A stretch of 64,000 nucleotides of DNA from Cololabis saira (Eukaryota; Chordata; Actinopteri; Beloniformes; Belonidae), in assembly GCF_033807715.1 (NCBI RefSeq), contig NC_084599.1, positions 806,001-870,000 of the forward strand. Direction: 5' to 3'. The notes beneath the pieces are model-generated. The model searched no databases. It saw only the letters and a list, made by a program, of their open reading frames with translations, and was not told the origin of the DNA. Each line of letters begins with the position of its first letter. Within the stretch, counting starts at the first letter, position 1. This document shows, piece after piece, positions 36,336-47,089 of this stretch. A program made the position numbers and the translations under genes.

Positions 36336-36793
36336 AAGAAGTAGGCGGCAACTGGGCACGGTGGCGCAGCTTGTAGTGCAGCTGTCTCACAGCAAGAAGG
36401 TCCTGGGTTCAATTCACGCCGGGGACGCTGTGGGCGCTGAATTCGTGTTAAGTTCCCCCGTGACTTCAGCGCCCACACCCTGGGTGGGGTTGGCGAAAGG
36501 GCCTTTCTGTGTGGAGTTTGCATGTTTTCCCCGTGTTCCCTTGGGTAGCTAATGTGAGCTACCCTCGCTACGCCCTCTGGCCAGCCGGGGCGCCAGATGG
36601 GGTGGGGAGGATCAGTCCGGAATAACGTGATCCTTCCTCACGCTACGGCAGGCCAGAGAAGCCCCACCCTGTCTGGTGAAAAGAAGCGGCCGGTTCACTC
36701 CTCAGGTTAAGGTGGAGACCTGAGCTCAGTGCAGGGCCCTCCCAGGGTTGGTAGAGGATGGCAATGCCCAGGACTGTCACTTAGGTAGGAGCA

Positions 36794-38577
36794 GGTAGGA
36801 TGCTAATGCATTCTTTGCCAGATTTGATAATCTTGACCACTCTGAGACACACAAAAACATTTTCTCTTCCCTTATGCAGAGTACTTCTACTCCTGAGGAC
36901 TGTAGTCCATGTATTGTTTTAAATACTGAGGAGGTGCGCCAGCAATTAAAGCGTACCAGGACCAACAAGGCTGCGGGCCCTGATGGTATTCATCCCCGCA
37001 CCTTAAAAGTTTGTGCTGATCAGCTGTGTTCTGTCCTTACCTTAATGTTTTCCTTGTCACTGTCGTCTACTAAGATTTCGGCTATGTGGAAAACTTCTTG
37101 TATTGTTCCCATTCCTAAGAAAGCCAATGTGTCTTGTGACCTTGTTAACCTGAGACCAATAGCCCTTACGTCTCATATCATGAAGTGTTTTGAAAGAGTG
37201 GTCCTGCATCATCTCACTAGGCAGGTGTCTGTTTTTTTTGATCCTTTACATGCTTATAGAAGGGGTGTGGGAGTAGATGATGCTTTAATTTTTATGTTGC
37301 ATAACATTTACAGTCACCTTGAAACCACAGCCAGTTCTGTTAGGATCCTGTTTTTTGATTTTTCTAGTGCTTTTAATACAATACAGCCACACATTCTAGC
37401 CGATAAATTAAGTAATTTTAAATTGCATAACAAAACCATTGCCTGGCTTTTAGACTATCTTTTAGCTCGTCCCCAGTATGTCAGGCTTGATAAAGCCTCA
37501 GACATCATTTTAACCAATACAGGAGCTCCACAGGGGACAGTTTTATCTCCTTTTTTATTTTCGCTCTATACAGCTGATTACAGGCATAGTCAGCCATCCT
37601 GTCTAATACAAAAGTTTTCAGACGACACTGCACTTGTGGGTCTGCTTAACCATGGCAATGACGTGGCCTATAAAAAAGAGGCACACTCTTTTGCCAAATG
37701 GTGTGATACAAATTTTTTACAGCTGAATGTGGGTAAAACAAAAGAGCTAATTATCGATTTTAGAAAGAAAAAAGAGGCGGCTGTCCCAGTGACAATTAAT
37801 AATCAGAGAATAGAAATTGTGGAGTCCTACAAATATCTTGGTGTCCATTTGGACAATAAGCTCAACTGGAAGGAAAATACGGGGGTCCTTGTAAAGAAGG
37901 CTCAGTCCAGGCTTTTCTTTCTAAGGAAACTTAGATCCTTTGACATTAGCCCAAGGCTGCTAGGCATTTTCTACCAGGGCATTCTGGCTAGTGTCTTATT
38001 TTATGCTGTTCTGTGCTGGGGAGGCAGTATACCTATTGACGACAAGAACAGGATTAATAAAATAATCAAGAGGGCTGGCTCAGTGATTGGTTTTAACCCA
38101 GATAAGCTTGAGGTAATAGTGGAGAAGAGAACAAGGACCAAGTTGAAAACAGTCCTCCTCTATGATAACCACCCACTCCACAATATATTTAAGGATCTTA
38201 AAAGCTCCTTCAGTGAGCGGTTAGTGATGCCTCGGTGTTCTACTGAACGACTCAGACGCTCCTTTGTTCCTGCAGCAGTCAGATATTTTAACCACAAATA
38301 GCGGCTGTCTATTGTTGTTGTTGTTGTTGTTTTTTAATCTTCTGGAGGTGTATATTTTCTTATATTTATTTATTTATTTATCCTTGCCTATATTCATATC
38401 AATTTAAATCACTTGCTTTGAGCAGCCTACTATGTTGTATGAAGTATCCAATCATGTTGATAAGCTTTGTGCAATGGTATGGAAATGTTTGTATTGTTTG
38501 TTAAGTGGATGTTTGTGTTTTTATTGCGTGGCAAAGCAGTTTCCCCTTGGGGATCAATAAAGTTTTCTAAGTCTAAG
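36794..38577 (+). mobile_element. Rex1-like retrotransposon, 5'-truncated, inside the SINE
   Basis: Starts directly with RT-proximal coding sequence. Ends with GATCAATAAAGTTTTCTAAG, an AATAAAG-bearing 3' tail. GCA on either side (36791-36793, 38578-38580) is a possible short target duplication. Confidence 0.7.
36799..38301 (+). CDS. Rex1-like reverse transcriptase, partial but open
   Basis: The frame is open from just after a TAG at 36796 to the stop at 38301 (500 codons); the first ATG is at 36874. It shows [78 protein letters not shown], the FSDD box (37615-37626), KTKELIIDF and YKYLGVHLDNKLNW. The endonuclease and early N-terminus are absent because of 5' truncation. No internal stop is seen, so this insertion is fairly recent despite being defective. 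Confidence 0.82.
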   Translation, partial: DANAFFARFDNLDHSETHKNIFSSLMQSTSTPEDCSPCIVLNTEEVRQQLKRTRTNKAAGPDGIHPRTLKVCADQLCSVLTLMFSLSLSSTKISAMWKTSCIVPIPKKANVSCDLVNLRPIALTSHIMKCFERVVLHHLTRQVSVFFDPLHAYRRGVGVDDALIFMLHNIYSHLETTASSVRILFFDFSSAFNTIQPHILADKLSNFKLHNKTIAWLLDYLLARPQYVRLDKASDIILTNTGAPQGTVLSPFLFSLYTADYRHSQPSCLIQKFSDDTALVGLLNHGNDVAYKKEAHSFAKWCDTNFLQLNVGKTKELIIDFRKKKEAAVPVTINNQRIEIVESYKYLGVHLDNKLNWKENTGVLVKKAQSRLFFLRKLRSFDISPRLLGIFYQGILASVLFYAVLCWGGSIPIDDKNRINKIIKRAGSVIGFNPDKLEVIVEKRTRTKLKTVLLYDNHPLHNIFKDLKSSFSERLVMPRCSTERLRRSFVPAAVRYFNHK

Positions 38578-38644
38578 GCACTGGGTGATAAAATGGGGAA
38601 AAAAATCGGGATCAATTTTTTTTTTTTTAAAGAAGTAGGCGGCA

Positions 38645-39457
38645 TTCGGAGGGAGACGCCTGAGCTGTGCAGTCTTTTTACCCACTTTCTTTTACGCCTG
38701 CAAAGTTAAAATTACTTTGGTTTGTTTGTAGGACCATGGACACTATTCAGTTTTTCAGTCTTATCAGAGCTTTGAAATGCGCATTGATTTTGACATCGGT
38801 ATGATGCCCCTCGCTAGCATCATTAAATGTTTTGCTCAAAACATACATTCTGTTGTCTTCCAGTGTAAGGTTTTACAAAAGGTTACATTCCTTACTATCT
38901 GGAGTTTGTCAACTGCAGAATGTGATGGCAGAAACGTCCAAAGAGGGCAGAGAGAAAGGAACAGCAGCCTGCTTACTAAAAAAAAATCATTTTCAGAAAG
39001 GTCAACTGGATGGATGAGTTTTTTCTAGTGTCAACTTATTAAAAATGTATGGAGCACAAATATTCAAACAAATATTAATGACATTTCAGACCAGAATCCT
39101 GTGCTTGTTTTGACACTCTATTATAGGATATCGACTTTCAGACCAATACAAGCGAGTTGTAAGGATTTCAGGTGTGCTGCTGGTAATTTGTAGTTTTTTT
39201 TACACCCACACAGCACATAGTGTACATCCCCCCCCAATATGTACTTCATAGTAGCCATTATGCAGAGCCGAGGGGATCTCTCAGCCTTTCAGCAAAAGAA
39301 ATGTAGGGCTGTCATACTACATCAAACTTCCCCTTGAATCCATTCAGTGCTTAGCTCATCCTTTTCAATCTTAAAAAAAAAGAAAAAGAAAAAGGGGGTT
39401 GTCTTTCTTCTTATCCAGGATAAAAGCATGAGTTGCTCAGCCAAAAAAAAAGAGTAT
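38645..39457. other. No gene or repeat recognised
   Basis: Short frames only. The sequence holds A runs and a C run near 39229. Confidence 0.45.
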
Positions 39458-39462
39458 GCTAT

Positions 39463-39732
39463 TGTAGCCAACTCGTGCTACTAGGGTCAACTGACAGGGA
39501 AAGAGGACACAGGGTTTTGTGGAGAAATTATAAACTTTATTTGCACACAGACTGCAACGTGCTCTGTGTCATCCCTCCCTGTCTCCAGGGCCTGCACACT
39601 ACTGAAATACACAGAGCATAAATTAGGCACACCTGTGCACCATCAGCTGTTCCAGCCGCGTCACCTGTGCGCCACTCCCCCGCACTCCCTCTCTCCCCTG
39701 CAGACCACGCCCCAATCCTGCACCCTGCCACA
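39463..39732 (-). mobile_element. Solo LTR (270 bp), reverse orientation
   Basis: The ends are TGTAGCC...GCCACA on the plus strand, with a perfect 5-bp duplication GCTAT (39458-39462, 39733-39737). On the reverse strand AATAAAG lies near 39540, so transcription runs leftward. No internal coding remains. A 5-bp duplication fits gypsy-type or ERV-type LTRs. Confidence 0.75.
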
Positions 39733-39815
39733 GCTATATTATTAGTATTTTTGTAGGGTGAGATCCTCTAATAGAAACCCAACAAGAGTACAATAAGATG
39801 ACTCAGATCAAAAGG

Positions 39816-40590
39816 GGCGGTGCCTCTCACCCTTCTTCTCCTCTCCTTTTCCCTGCCTCTCTTCTCCATTACCATTTTTATTTATTATAAATATCTCATA
39901 GCTATCATTTTTGTCCATCGTTCCTGTAGTTTCTTGTGCCGGCCCCCCTTTTTTCCCTTTTTTCTCTTTTGTGTATGTTTGCAGGCCGGAGCCTCAGGAG
40001 CTGCGTTCTGGCCTGTGTTCCCGGCCCTCCCCCCCCTCTGGTCATCCCATTGCTTCTTCCACCTGCCTACGTGGATGTCTGCTGTTGCTGCTTCCGCCTG
40101 CCTGCACCCCCCCCCCCCCCCCCCCCCTCTGGTCATCCCGCTACTCCTTCCACATGACTGTTGTGTGCTGCTGACGCCCCCCCCTCTGGTCATCCCGCTG
40201 CTGCTTCCACATGACTGTTGTGTGCTGCTGACGCCCCCCCCCCCCCCCCCCCCCCACCTCTGGTCATCCCGCTGCTGCTTCCACCTGCCTGCTGTGTGCT
40301 GTCGACGTCCCTGACTCCCCCAGTCTGGCCTTCGGCAGGAGGGTCCCCCCTTATGAGCCTGGTCCTGCTCAAGGTTTCTTCCCTCCTAAAGGGGAGTTTT
40401 TCCTTGCCACTGTTTGGCTTAAGGCTTTTCTCCCACTAAGGGAGTTTTTACCTGCCATTGTTTATATAATAATTGCTCGGGGGTTTATGTTTATGTTTAT
40501 GTTCATGTTCTGGATCTCTGGAAAGCGTCTAGAGACAACATCTGTTGTATTAGACGCTATATAAATAAAATTGAATTGAATTGAATTGAA
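39816..40590 (+). mobile_element. L2 3' UTR fragment, 5'-truncated
   Basis: Near-identical to the L2 3' UTR at 22.27-23.1 kb, including C-rich tandem units (fewer here), TTTATG repeats and the terminal TTGAA repeats. AAAAG on both sides is a possible target duplication but overlaps the tail. No ORF2 sequence is included. Confidence 0.88.
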
Positions 40591-40743
40591 AAGACCATTA
40601 GTAGACTTGTGCTGTTATTGCTAGGATAATTTAGAAAATGAAAACAAAAAGATGGGAGAGACTAAAATGATTAGATGGTCCATATAATTGGTTCTAGAAC
40701 TGCATCCTCAATCTGTCTTTTTGATAAGAGTGTGTGTTTACTG

Positions 40744-40749
<6 letters not shown>

Positions 40750-40788
<39 letters not shown>
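40750..40788. repeat. (TA)n microsatellite
   Basis: About 39 bp of alternating TA at the left boundary of the CR1/Rex1-type element. Confidence 0.9.
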
Positions 40789-43103
40789 CAACATTCACAG
40801 ACACAGTGCTATCTTACATCAAGTACTGCATTGGGAATGTCACGGTAAAAAAGACCTTCCGGTACTCCCAAATCGAAGCCTTGGATGACGTGCCAGGTCT
40901 TCAGGCTCCTCCCAGCCCGTGAAGGCTCAGCCTTCAGGTCAGGTGACAGAGCCTTGTACAACGTCGCCCGTGCTGAACTGAGGAGAGGCATCAGGGCTGC
41001 CAAAGTGGGCTATAAAAGAAAGTTAGAGGACCACCTCAACAACAACCAGTATGGCAGGGCATACAGACCATCACCAACTGCAGAGGCTGTGCTGTGATAT
41101 CCGGAGACTCAGATGCGGCCTTAGCAGAGGAGCTGAACAGCTTCTTTGCCCACTTTGAGTCTCAAACCCAGCCCTCAACCACATCACCACAACCACAACC
41201 ACCACTACAGCCCCCACCAGCCACCTGCACCCCCCCACTCACTCTTGAAGAGCAGGACGTGAGAGGGGTGCTCCGTGCAGTCAACCCCAAGGAAAGCTGC
41301 AGGTCCAGATGGAGTACATGGGAAGGTGCTCAAGGCCAACCAGCAGGTCTTCACGGACATTTTCAACCTGTCTTTGGCCCAAGCTGTCATCCCACCCTTC
41401 CACAATCATCCCAATCCCCAAAAGGTCACCCACTGCAACTCTCAATGACTTGTGCCCTGTAGCACTCACCCCAGTCATCACCAAGTGCTTTGAGAAACTG
41501 GTCTTAAAGCACATCAAAGCCTGTCTCTCCCCCACCCTGGACTCGCACCAGTTTGCATACCGGGAAAACAGATCAACGGAAGACCATCGAACTCCACTCT
41601 GCGCTCAGTCACCTCGAGAAACAGGGGAGCTACGTCAGGATGCTCTCCGTCGACTTCAGCTCAGCCTTTAATACAATAATACCGGACATTCTAATCCCCA
41701 AGCTATCCACCCTGAGGCTCCCACCACCCACCTGCTCCTGGATTAAAGACTTTTTGGTGAACCGACCCCAGCGTGTAAAACTCGGTCCTCACCTCTCCTC
41801 CTCCCGCACTCTCAGCACTGGCTCTCCTCAGGGCTGTGTGCTGGGCCCACTACTGTACTCCCTCTCTCAGCACTGGCTCTCCTCAGGGCTGTGTGCTGAG
41901 CCCACTACTGTACTCCCTTTCTCAGCACTGGCTCTCCTCAGGGCTGTGTGCTGAGCCCACTACTGTACTCCCTCTCTCAGCACTGGCTCTCCTCAGGGCT
42001 GTGTGCTGGGCCCACTACTGTACTCCCTCTCTCAGCACTGGCTCTCCTCAGGGCTGTTTGCTGAGCCCACTACTGTACTCCCTCTACACATCGGACTGCA
42101 GCCCCGCCCACCCAGAGAACATCATTGTCAAGTTTGCTGATGACACAACGGTGGTGGGGCTGATCACACGGGGAAACGAGGCGGCCTACAGAGATGTATT
42201 CCAAAAACTTGGTGAGTGGTGCGCACTGAACAACTTGGCACTGGGACATCACCAAAACCAAGCAACTCATCCTGGATTTCAGGCAGAACAGAGCCCTCCG
42301 CCCTCCTGTACATCAACGGTGAATGTGTGGATCAAGTGCAGTCCTTCAAGTTCCTGGGCGTCCACATCACTGCGGACCTCTCCTGGTCTGTCAACACCAC
42401 TGCACTGGTCACGAAGGCTCAGCAGCAGCTACACTTCCTTTTGGGTGCTCAGGAAGGTGCTCAGGAAGGTGCGTCGGAACACACAGCTGATGGTGACCTT
42501 CTACCGTTCCACCATCGAGAGCCTGCTGACCTATGCTGTGACAGTGTGGCACTCCAGCTGCACGGAAGCAGACAGGAAGAGGCTGCAGAGGGGCAAACAC
42601 AGCACAGAAGATCATCGGCTGCCCTCTGCCCTCTCTGCCCTCCCTGTCTGACATCTACAGCTCCTGCTGCCTCAGCAGGGCAAGGAACATTGTAAAGGAC
42701 AACACCCACCCCGGTTTCCACTTCTTCGACCTGTTGCCCTCTGGGAGGCGCTTCAGGTCCATACGAACCCGAACAAACAGACTTAGGGACAGGTTCTTCC
42801 CCAAAGCTGTGAACCTTCTAAACCTATAAGCTACCTCACACTGTACAATATTCTTCATCCATTATGTGCAATATTCTTCACTCATTTATGTGCAATATTC
42901 TTCCATCCATTCAAGTCCAATATTCTTCCACTCATTAATGTGCATTATTATTCTCTCATTCACTAATTTTCATAGTGTATATATATTTATGGTTCCTGTT
43001 TCTCATTTTGTTGTTTACACAGTTTTTGTTTACATAGTCGTTGCATGTTTGCACTTTTACGGAGCTGCTGCCTAATCTCATTGTACCAGTATAATGATAA
43101 TTA
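40789..43103 (+). pseudogene. Degenerate CR1/Rex1-type retrotransposon
   Basis: Starts in the endonuclease-RT linker (VLSYIKYCIGNVTV, FRSGDRALYNVARAELRRGI). The RT follows in several frames: [52 protein letters not shown] at 42133-42144, FKFLGVHITADLSW, and a C-terminal LLPSGRRF-type end near 42730. The 3' UTR ends CTCATTGTACCAGTATAATG. Multiple indels and stops break it, and the RT core carries a 55-bp tandem amplification. Rex1/CR1 assignment is by motif similarity to the two copies at 33.3 and 36.8 kb. Confidence 0.75.
41811..42085 (+). repeat. 55-bp tandem repeat, five copies, over the RT PQG motif
   Basis: CTCAGCACTGGCTCTCCTCA begins a unit at 41811, 41866, 41921, 41976 and 42031, exactly 55 bp apart. 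Units differ by one or two bases. 55 is not a multiple of 3, so each copy shifts the reading frame. Confidence 0.95.
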
Positions 43104-43620
43104 AAGCTGCAAGCAGCGATGAACGGGCCCTCGCACCCTTCTGCACGTTCAGGCATGCTGCAGTGGAAGCGCTTGTATGACTTGCATGTAGATTCTTCAG
43201 GCCTGGACATTTAGCGGATGACACCACCCACGACTCTCTATGTCAAACCATTCAAAAGTTATGGCAGAAAATAGGGATTATAAAATATCGACCAATCAGA
43301 AGAAGGGCTAATTCATGCCAATGAAGGTCAAGTACTCAATACCGAGTCCGATGACACCACCCACAAGTCTTCATGTCAAATATGGACCAACCAGATGAAG
43401 GGTGGGTGTGCTTTTTGGCGTCTAGCGTCGCCACGGTAACGCTTTTGTCTGAGAAAAGTAATGCGCTTTGTCGCAGGATGGAGACGCACATTTTGATGTC
43501 TAAAGGTGCAAATATGGTCGCCGTTGGTGCCTGCGTACGCGTCTGTTTGGCTCCCAGCGTACCTCGCGTACCACAAGAACGCGCCATACCGGTGGTGACC
43601 AATAGGGGGCAGTAAGCAGA
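43104..43620 (+). repeat. Family A segment (G module)
   Basis: Starts TTAAAGCTGCAAGCAGCGAT and GAACGGGCCCTCGCACC, directly after the CR1-type 3' end. It continues with ACACCACCCACGACTC and ACCAATCAGAAGAAGG (reverse of the 140-bp unit), and a block with GGCGTCTAGCGTCGCCACGG. Confidence 0.7.
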
Positions 43621-43754
43621 GCAACAGTTGGAAAAGCTACTTATATTAAGTAGCAGAAGTAGTAGCAGCAGCGGTAGCAGATTAGAACAACGAACACTTT
43701 TACAGGACAATATTGGATGATGTAGGAGATTATAACATCGTGTGAATGTGTTTG

Positions 43755-43930
43755 AGTGTGTATGAATGTTTGGTGGTGGTCGGAGGGGCCGTTTGGCGCG
43801 ATATGGATGCAGGGCAGCTGTGGCTACAAACGGAGCTACCACCGGGGAGAATGTGTGTGAATGAATAATGATCTCTGTAAAGCTCTGGGTGCCTTGAAGG
43901 AAGCTATATAAAACCACAGCATTTTTATTA
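43755..43930 (+). mobile_element. 3' tail of a non-LTR or SINE element
   Basis: CAGCTGTGGCTACAAACGGAG and GTGAATGAATAATGATCTCTG, then GGGTGCCTTGAAGGAAGCTA and TATAAAACC. This tail type is common on teleost retroelements. No coding part is present. Confidence 0.5.
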
Positions 43931-44939
43931 TTATGGGCATGCCAAGTAGTGGCATGACCATATTGCAATCGTCCAGAATGGCCCAAAGGGCAATGCTGCT
44001 AGCGTTTCGCTAACATGCTAAAGTCGCAAAAGTCCCACGTCACACCAGCGGGTGTACAGCATGACCCCGCACTGATGTGGAAAAAAAAATCCCCCAAAAG
44101 TAAAACACGGCCGAAAAATTGAGGAAAAACATGAAAATGAAGGCGATATATTAGTATCTAGAAAAGGTTTCCCTTTTCTTATTATTATGGGCATGCCAAG
44201 TAATGGCATGACCATATTGCAATCGTCCAGAATGGCCCAAAGGGCAATGTTGCTAGCATTTTGCTAACAAGCTAAAGTCGCAAAAGTCCCAATGCGCACC
44301 AGCGGGTGTACAGCATGACCACGCTCGGATGTGGAAAAAAAAAATCCTCAAAAACTAAAACACGGCCGGAAAAACGAGGAAAAACATGAAAATGAAGGCG
44401 ATATATTAGTATCTAGAAAAGGTTTCCCTTTTCTTTTTATTATGGGCATGCCAAGTAGTGGCATGACCATATTGCAATCGTCCAGAATGGCCCAAAAGGC
44501 AATGTTGCTAGCATTTTGCTAACAAGCTAAAGTCGCAAAAGTCCCACAGCGCACCAGCGGGTGTAGAGCATGACCCCGCTCTGATGTGGAAAAAAAAAAT
44601 CCCCAAAAAGTGAAACACGGCTGTAAAAACCTGAAAAATGAAGGCAATATATTAGTATCCAGAAAAGGTTTCCCTTTTCTTCCTTATTATGGGCATGCCA
44701 AGTAGTGGCATGACCATATTGCAATCGTCCAGAATGGCCCAAACGGCAATGTTGCTAGCATTTTGCTAACAAGCTAAAGTCGCAAAAGTCCCACTGCGCA
44801 CCAGCGGGTGTACAGCATGACCCCGCTCGGATGTGGAAAAAAAAAATCCCCAAAAACTAAAACACGGCCGGACAAACGAGGAAAAACATGAAAATGAAGG
44901 CGATATATTAGTATCTAGAAAAGGTTTCCCTTTTCTTAT
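43931..44939 (+). repeat. Family A monomer array, four units
   Basis: Monomers begin at about 43932, 44184, 44440 and 44686. Each opens with TTATTATGGGCATGCC, contains the hairpin ATGCCA-AGTAG-TGGCAT and the GCGGGTGTACAGCATGAC block (one unit has GTGTAGAGC), and closes with TTTCCCTTTTCTT. The fourth runs into the CCGCAC P module, so the array sits at the normal place of the single monomer in other copies. Confidence 0.9.
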
Positions 44940-46563
44940 TCTTATTCCGCACTTTTTTTCGTCCGTTAATGCGGCCCGAACCGGAACGTGCACCCATGCA
45001 TGGCATACATCGTTGGATGCGTCTCCATCATGCCTCGATGGGCATTACTTTTCTCCGTAATAGGGGTTACCGTGGCAACGCTAGTTGCCAAAAAGCAAAA
45101 AAAAAGGTGAAAATTCAGACGCTTATTGCTCGGCCGAACTTTATCGTAGAGACATCGTTCAAACTTTCAAACACTCAACCCGATTGTCCCTAACCGACCG
45201 TACAACCTTATTATGCCAAGTATTACAGTTTTTGTGATATTGACCTTTCATTTTTTTTTTTTTTTCCCGTTTGACTTTGGACGCTTGTTGCTAGGCAACA
45301 GGTTATCGTAGAGACATCGTACAAATGTTTCCCGACTCGGCACGCTGTGGACTTCAACATACTCAAATTTCATGAAGCTGGGATTTAAGGAAATTTTATG
45401 TCAAAATCCATGCCAAATGGCCCCATTCATTCGGATGGAGTTTTTTACCATGGTGAAAAAAAAACCTATCCATTAATTAATGTAGCCTGAACCGCAACGT
45501 GCACCCATGCATGGCATACATCGTTAGATGCGTCTCCATGTTGCCTCGATGGGCATTACTTTTTTTAGTCAAAAGTTTCACCGTGGGGGGCGCTAGACGC
45601 CAAAAAGCGCACCCCATTATAAACTATTGGGAGCACAGGAATGAATGCAATACAACCGTAAACACCTCAAACTGACATAGAACCACCCCGAACACAACCA
45701 CTGCAGCCCCAAACCAAAGCAGCGAGAGGGGACGAATGGGCGGTAGGGCATGCCCATATCAAAATTTCCTGAAATGTTCTAGTTATTATGGGCATGCCAA
45801 GTAGTGGCATGACCATATTGCAATCGTCCAGAATGGCCCTAATAGGGGTTACCGTGGCAACGCTAGTTGCCAAAAAGCAAAAAAAAAGGCGATAATTCAG
45901 ACGCTTATTGCTCGGCCGAACTTTATCGTAGAGACATCGTTCAAACTTTCAAACACTCGGCCCGATTGTCCCTAACCTACCGTCCAACCTTATTATGCCA
46001 AGTATTACAGTTTTTGTGATATTGACCTTTCATTTTTAATTTTTTTTCCGTTTGACTTTGGATGCTTGTTGCTAGGCAACAGGTTATCGTAGAGACATCG
46101 TACAAATGTTTCCCGACTCGGCACGCTGTGGACTTCAACATACTAAAATTTCATGAAGCTGGGATTTAAGGAAATTTTATGTCAAAATCCAGGCCAAATG
46201 GCCCCATTCATTCGGATGGGGTTTTGTACCATGGTGAAAAAAAAAAAACCTATCCGTTAACGTAGCCTGAACCGGAACAGGCACCCATGCACGGCATACA
46301 TCGTTAGATGCGTCTCCATCTTGCCTCGATGGGCATTACTATTCTCAGTCAAAAGCGTTACCGTGGCAACGCTAGATGCCAAAAAGCGTGCCCCATTAAT
46401 AACTATTGGGAGCACAGGAATGAATGAAATACAAGCGTAAAAACACCTCAAACTGACATAGAACCACCCTAAACACAACCACTACAGCCCCAAACCAAAG
46501 CAGCGAGAGGGGACGAATGGGCGGTAGGGCATGCCCATATCAAAATTTCCAGAAATTTTCTAG
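44940..46563 (+). repeat. Family A P and Q modules
   Basis: P modules (GCCTGAACC or GCCCGAACC, GTGCACCCATGCATGGCATA) lie near 44970, 45490 and 46263. Blocks of GTTGCTAGGCAACAGG and CCCGACTCGGCACGCTGTGG separate them. Two Q ends finish with AAAATTTC, a 2-base gap, GAAATKTT and CTAG (about 45778 and 46560-46563). A partial monomer starts at 45783. Confidence 0.8.
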
Positions 46564-46862
46564 TTTAATTTATTCTTATTAATTGATACATTAAAATTTA
46601 ATTTTAATGTATATTGCATTATTTCCAATACCTGATAGTGCCTTATCTTCCTGGCAGAGCTCTCCGTTCTCGGAGTGCAGGTTTACTCGTAGTTCCTAGA
46701 GTAACCAAATGTAGATTTGGAGGGCAGGCGTTCTGCTATCAGGCACCATTACTTTGGAACCAACTTCCAATCTGGGTTAAGGAGGCTGACACCACCTCCA
46801 CCTTTAAAGCTAAACTTAAAACCTTTCTGTTTAGTAAAGCCTATAGTTAGTGTTTAGTAAAC
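45839..46862 (+). repeat. Left arm of a ~1.02-kb inverted duplication
   Basis: Matches 49130-50152 in reverse complement with only a few differences (for example CACGGC for CATGGC and CTTCCTGG for GTTCCTGG in the segments compared). The arm spans family A sequence plus an L2 fragment. Beyond 46862 the two loci diverge. Confidence 0.88.
46605..46862 (+). pseudogene. L2 ORF2 C-terminal fragment
   Basis: Encodes [36 protein letters not shown] and [20 protein letters not shown] to a stop at 46850. This corresponds to the last ~75 residues of the L2 ORF2 at 22.08 kb. It is truncated on both sides, which is unlike simple 5' truncation, and is mirrored at 49143-49379. Confidence 0.88.
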
Positions 46863-46866
46863 CTCC

Positions 46867-46930
46867 AGCGAGAGGGGACGAATGGGCGGTAGGGCATGCC
46901 CATATCAAAATTTCCAGAAATTTTCTAGTT
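46867..46930 (+). repeat. Second family A Q end
   Basis: Repeats the last ~65 bases before CTAG at 46560. The L2 fragment is therefore bracketed by two identical Q ends, each ending CTAG and followed by T. Confidence 0.85.
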
Positions 46931-46984
46931 ATTATTATTACTCTTTATTAATTTTTATTACTTATTTATATTACTTTTTTACCC

Positions 46985-47068
46985 CCTTCCCTGTATGTGT
47001 GTGTGTACTGCTGCTACGTGAGTTCCCCCATTGAGGGAGTAATAAAGGACTATTTTATCTTATCTTAT
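46985..47068 (+). mobile_element. CR1/Rex1-type 3' tail scrap
   Basis: GAGTTCCCCCATTGAGGGAG, TAATAAAGGACTATTTTATC and a short TTATC repeat. This resembles the end of the Rex1-like copy at 34.44 kb. Confidence 0.45.
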
Positions 47069-47089
47069 TATTATTGCTTATTATCAAAA

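Larger units (their letters stand above)
36351..38629 (+). mobile_element. tRNA-derived SINE carrying a Rex1-like insertion
   Basis: A perfect 15-bp duplication, AAGAAGTAGGCGGCA, flanks the unit (36336-36350, 38630-38644). The head resembles a tRNA promoter: TGGCGCAGCTTGTAG (A box) and GGGTTCAATTC (B box). The body continues to about 36793 and resumes at 38578 with GCACTGGGTGATAAAATGGGG, closing in a long T run then AA. The Rex1-like copy sits in between. Confidence 0.75.

Noticed and set aside
41811..42085. 55-bp direct repeats as a possible regulatory array
   Set aside because: The unit is plainly coding sequence of the RT PQG motif amplified in a dead element.
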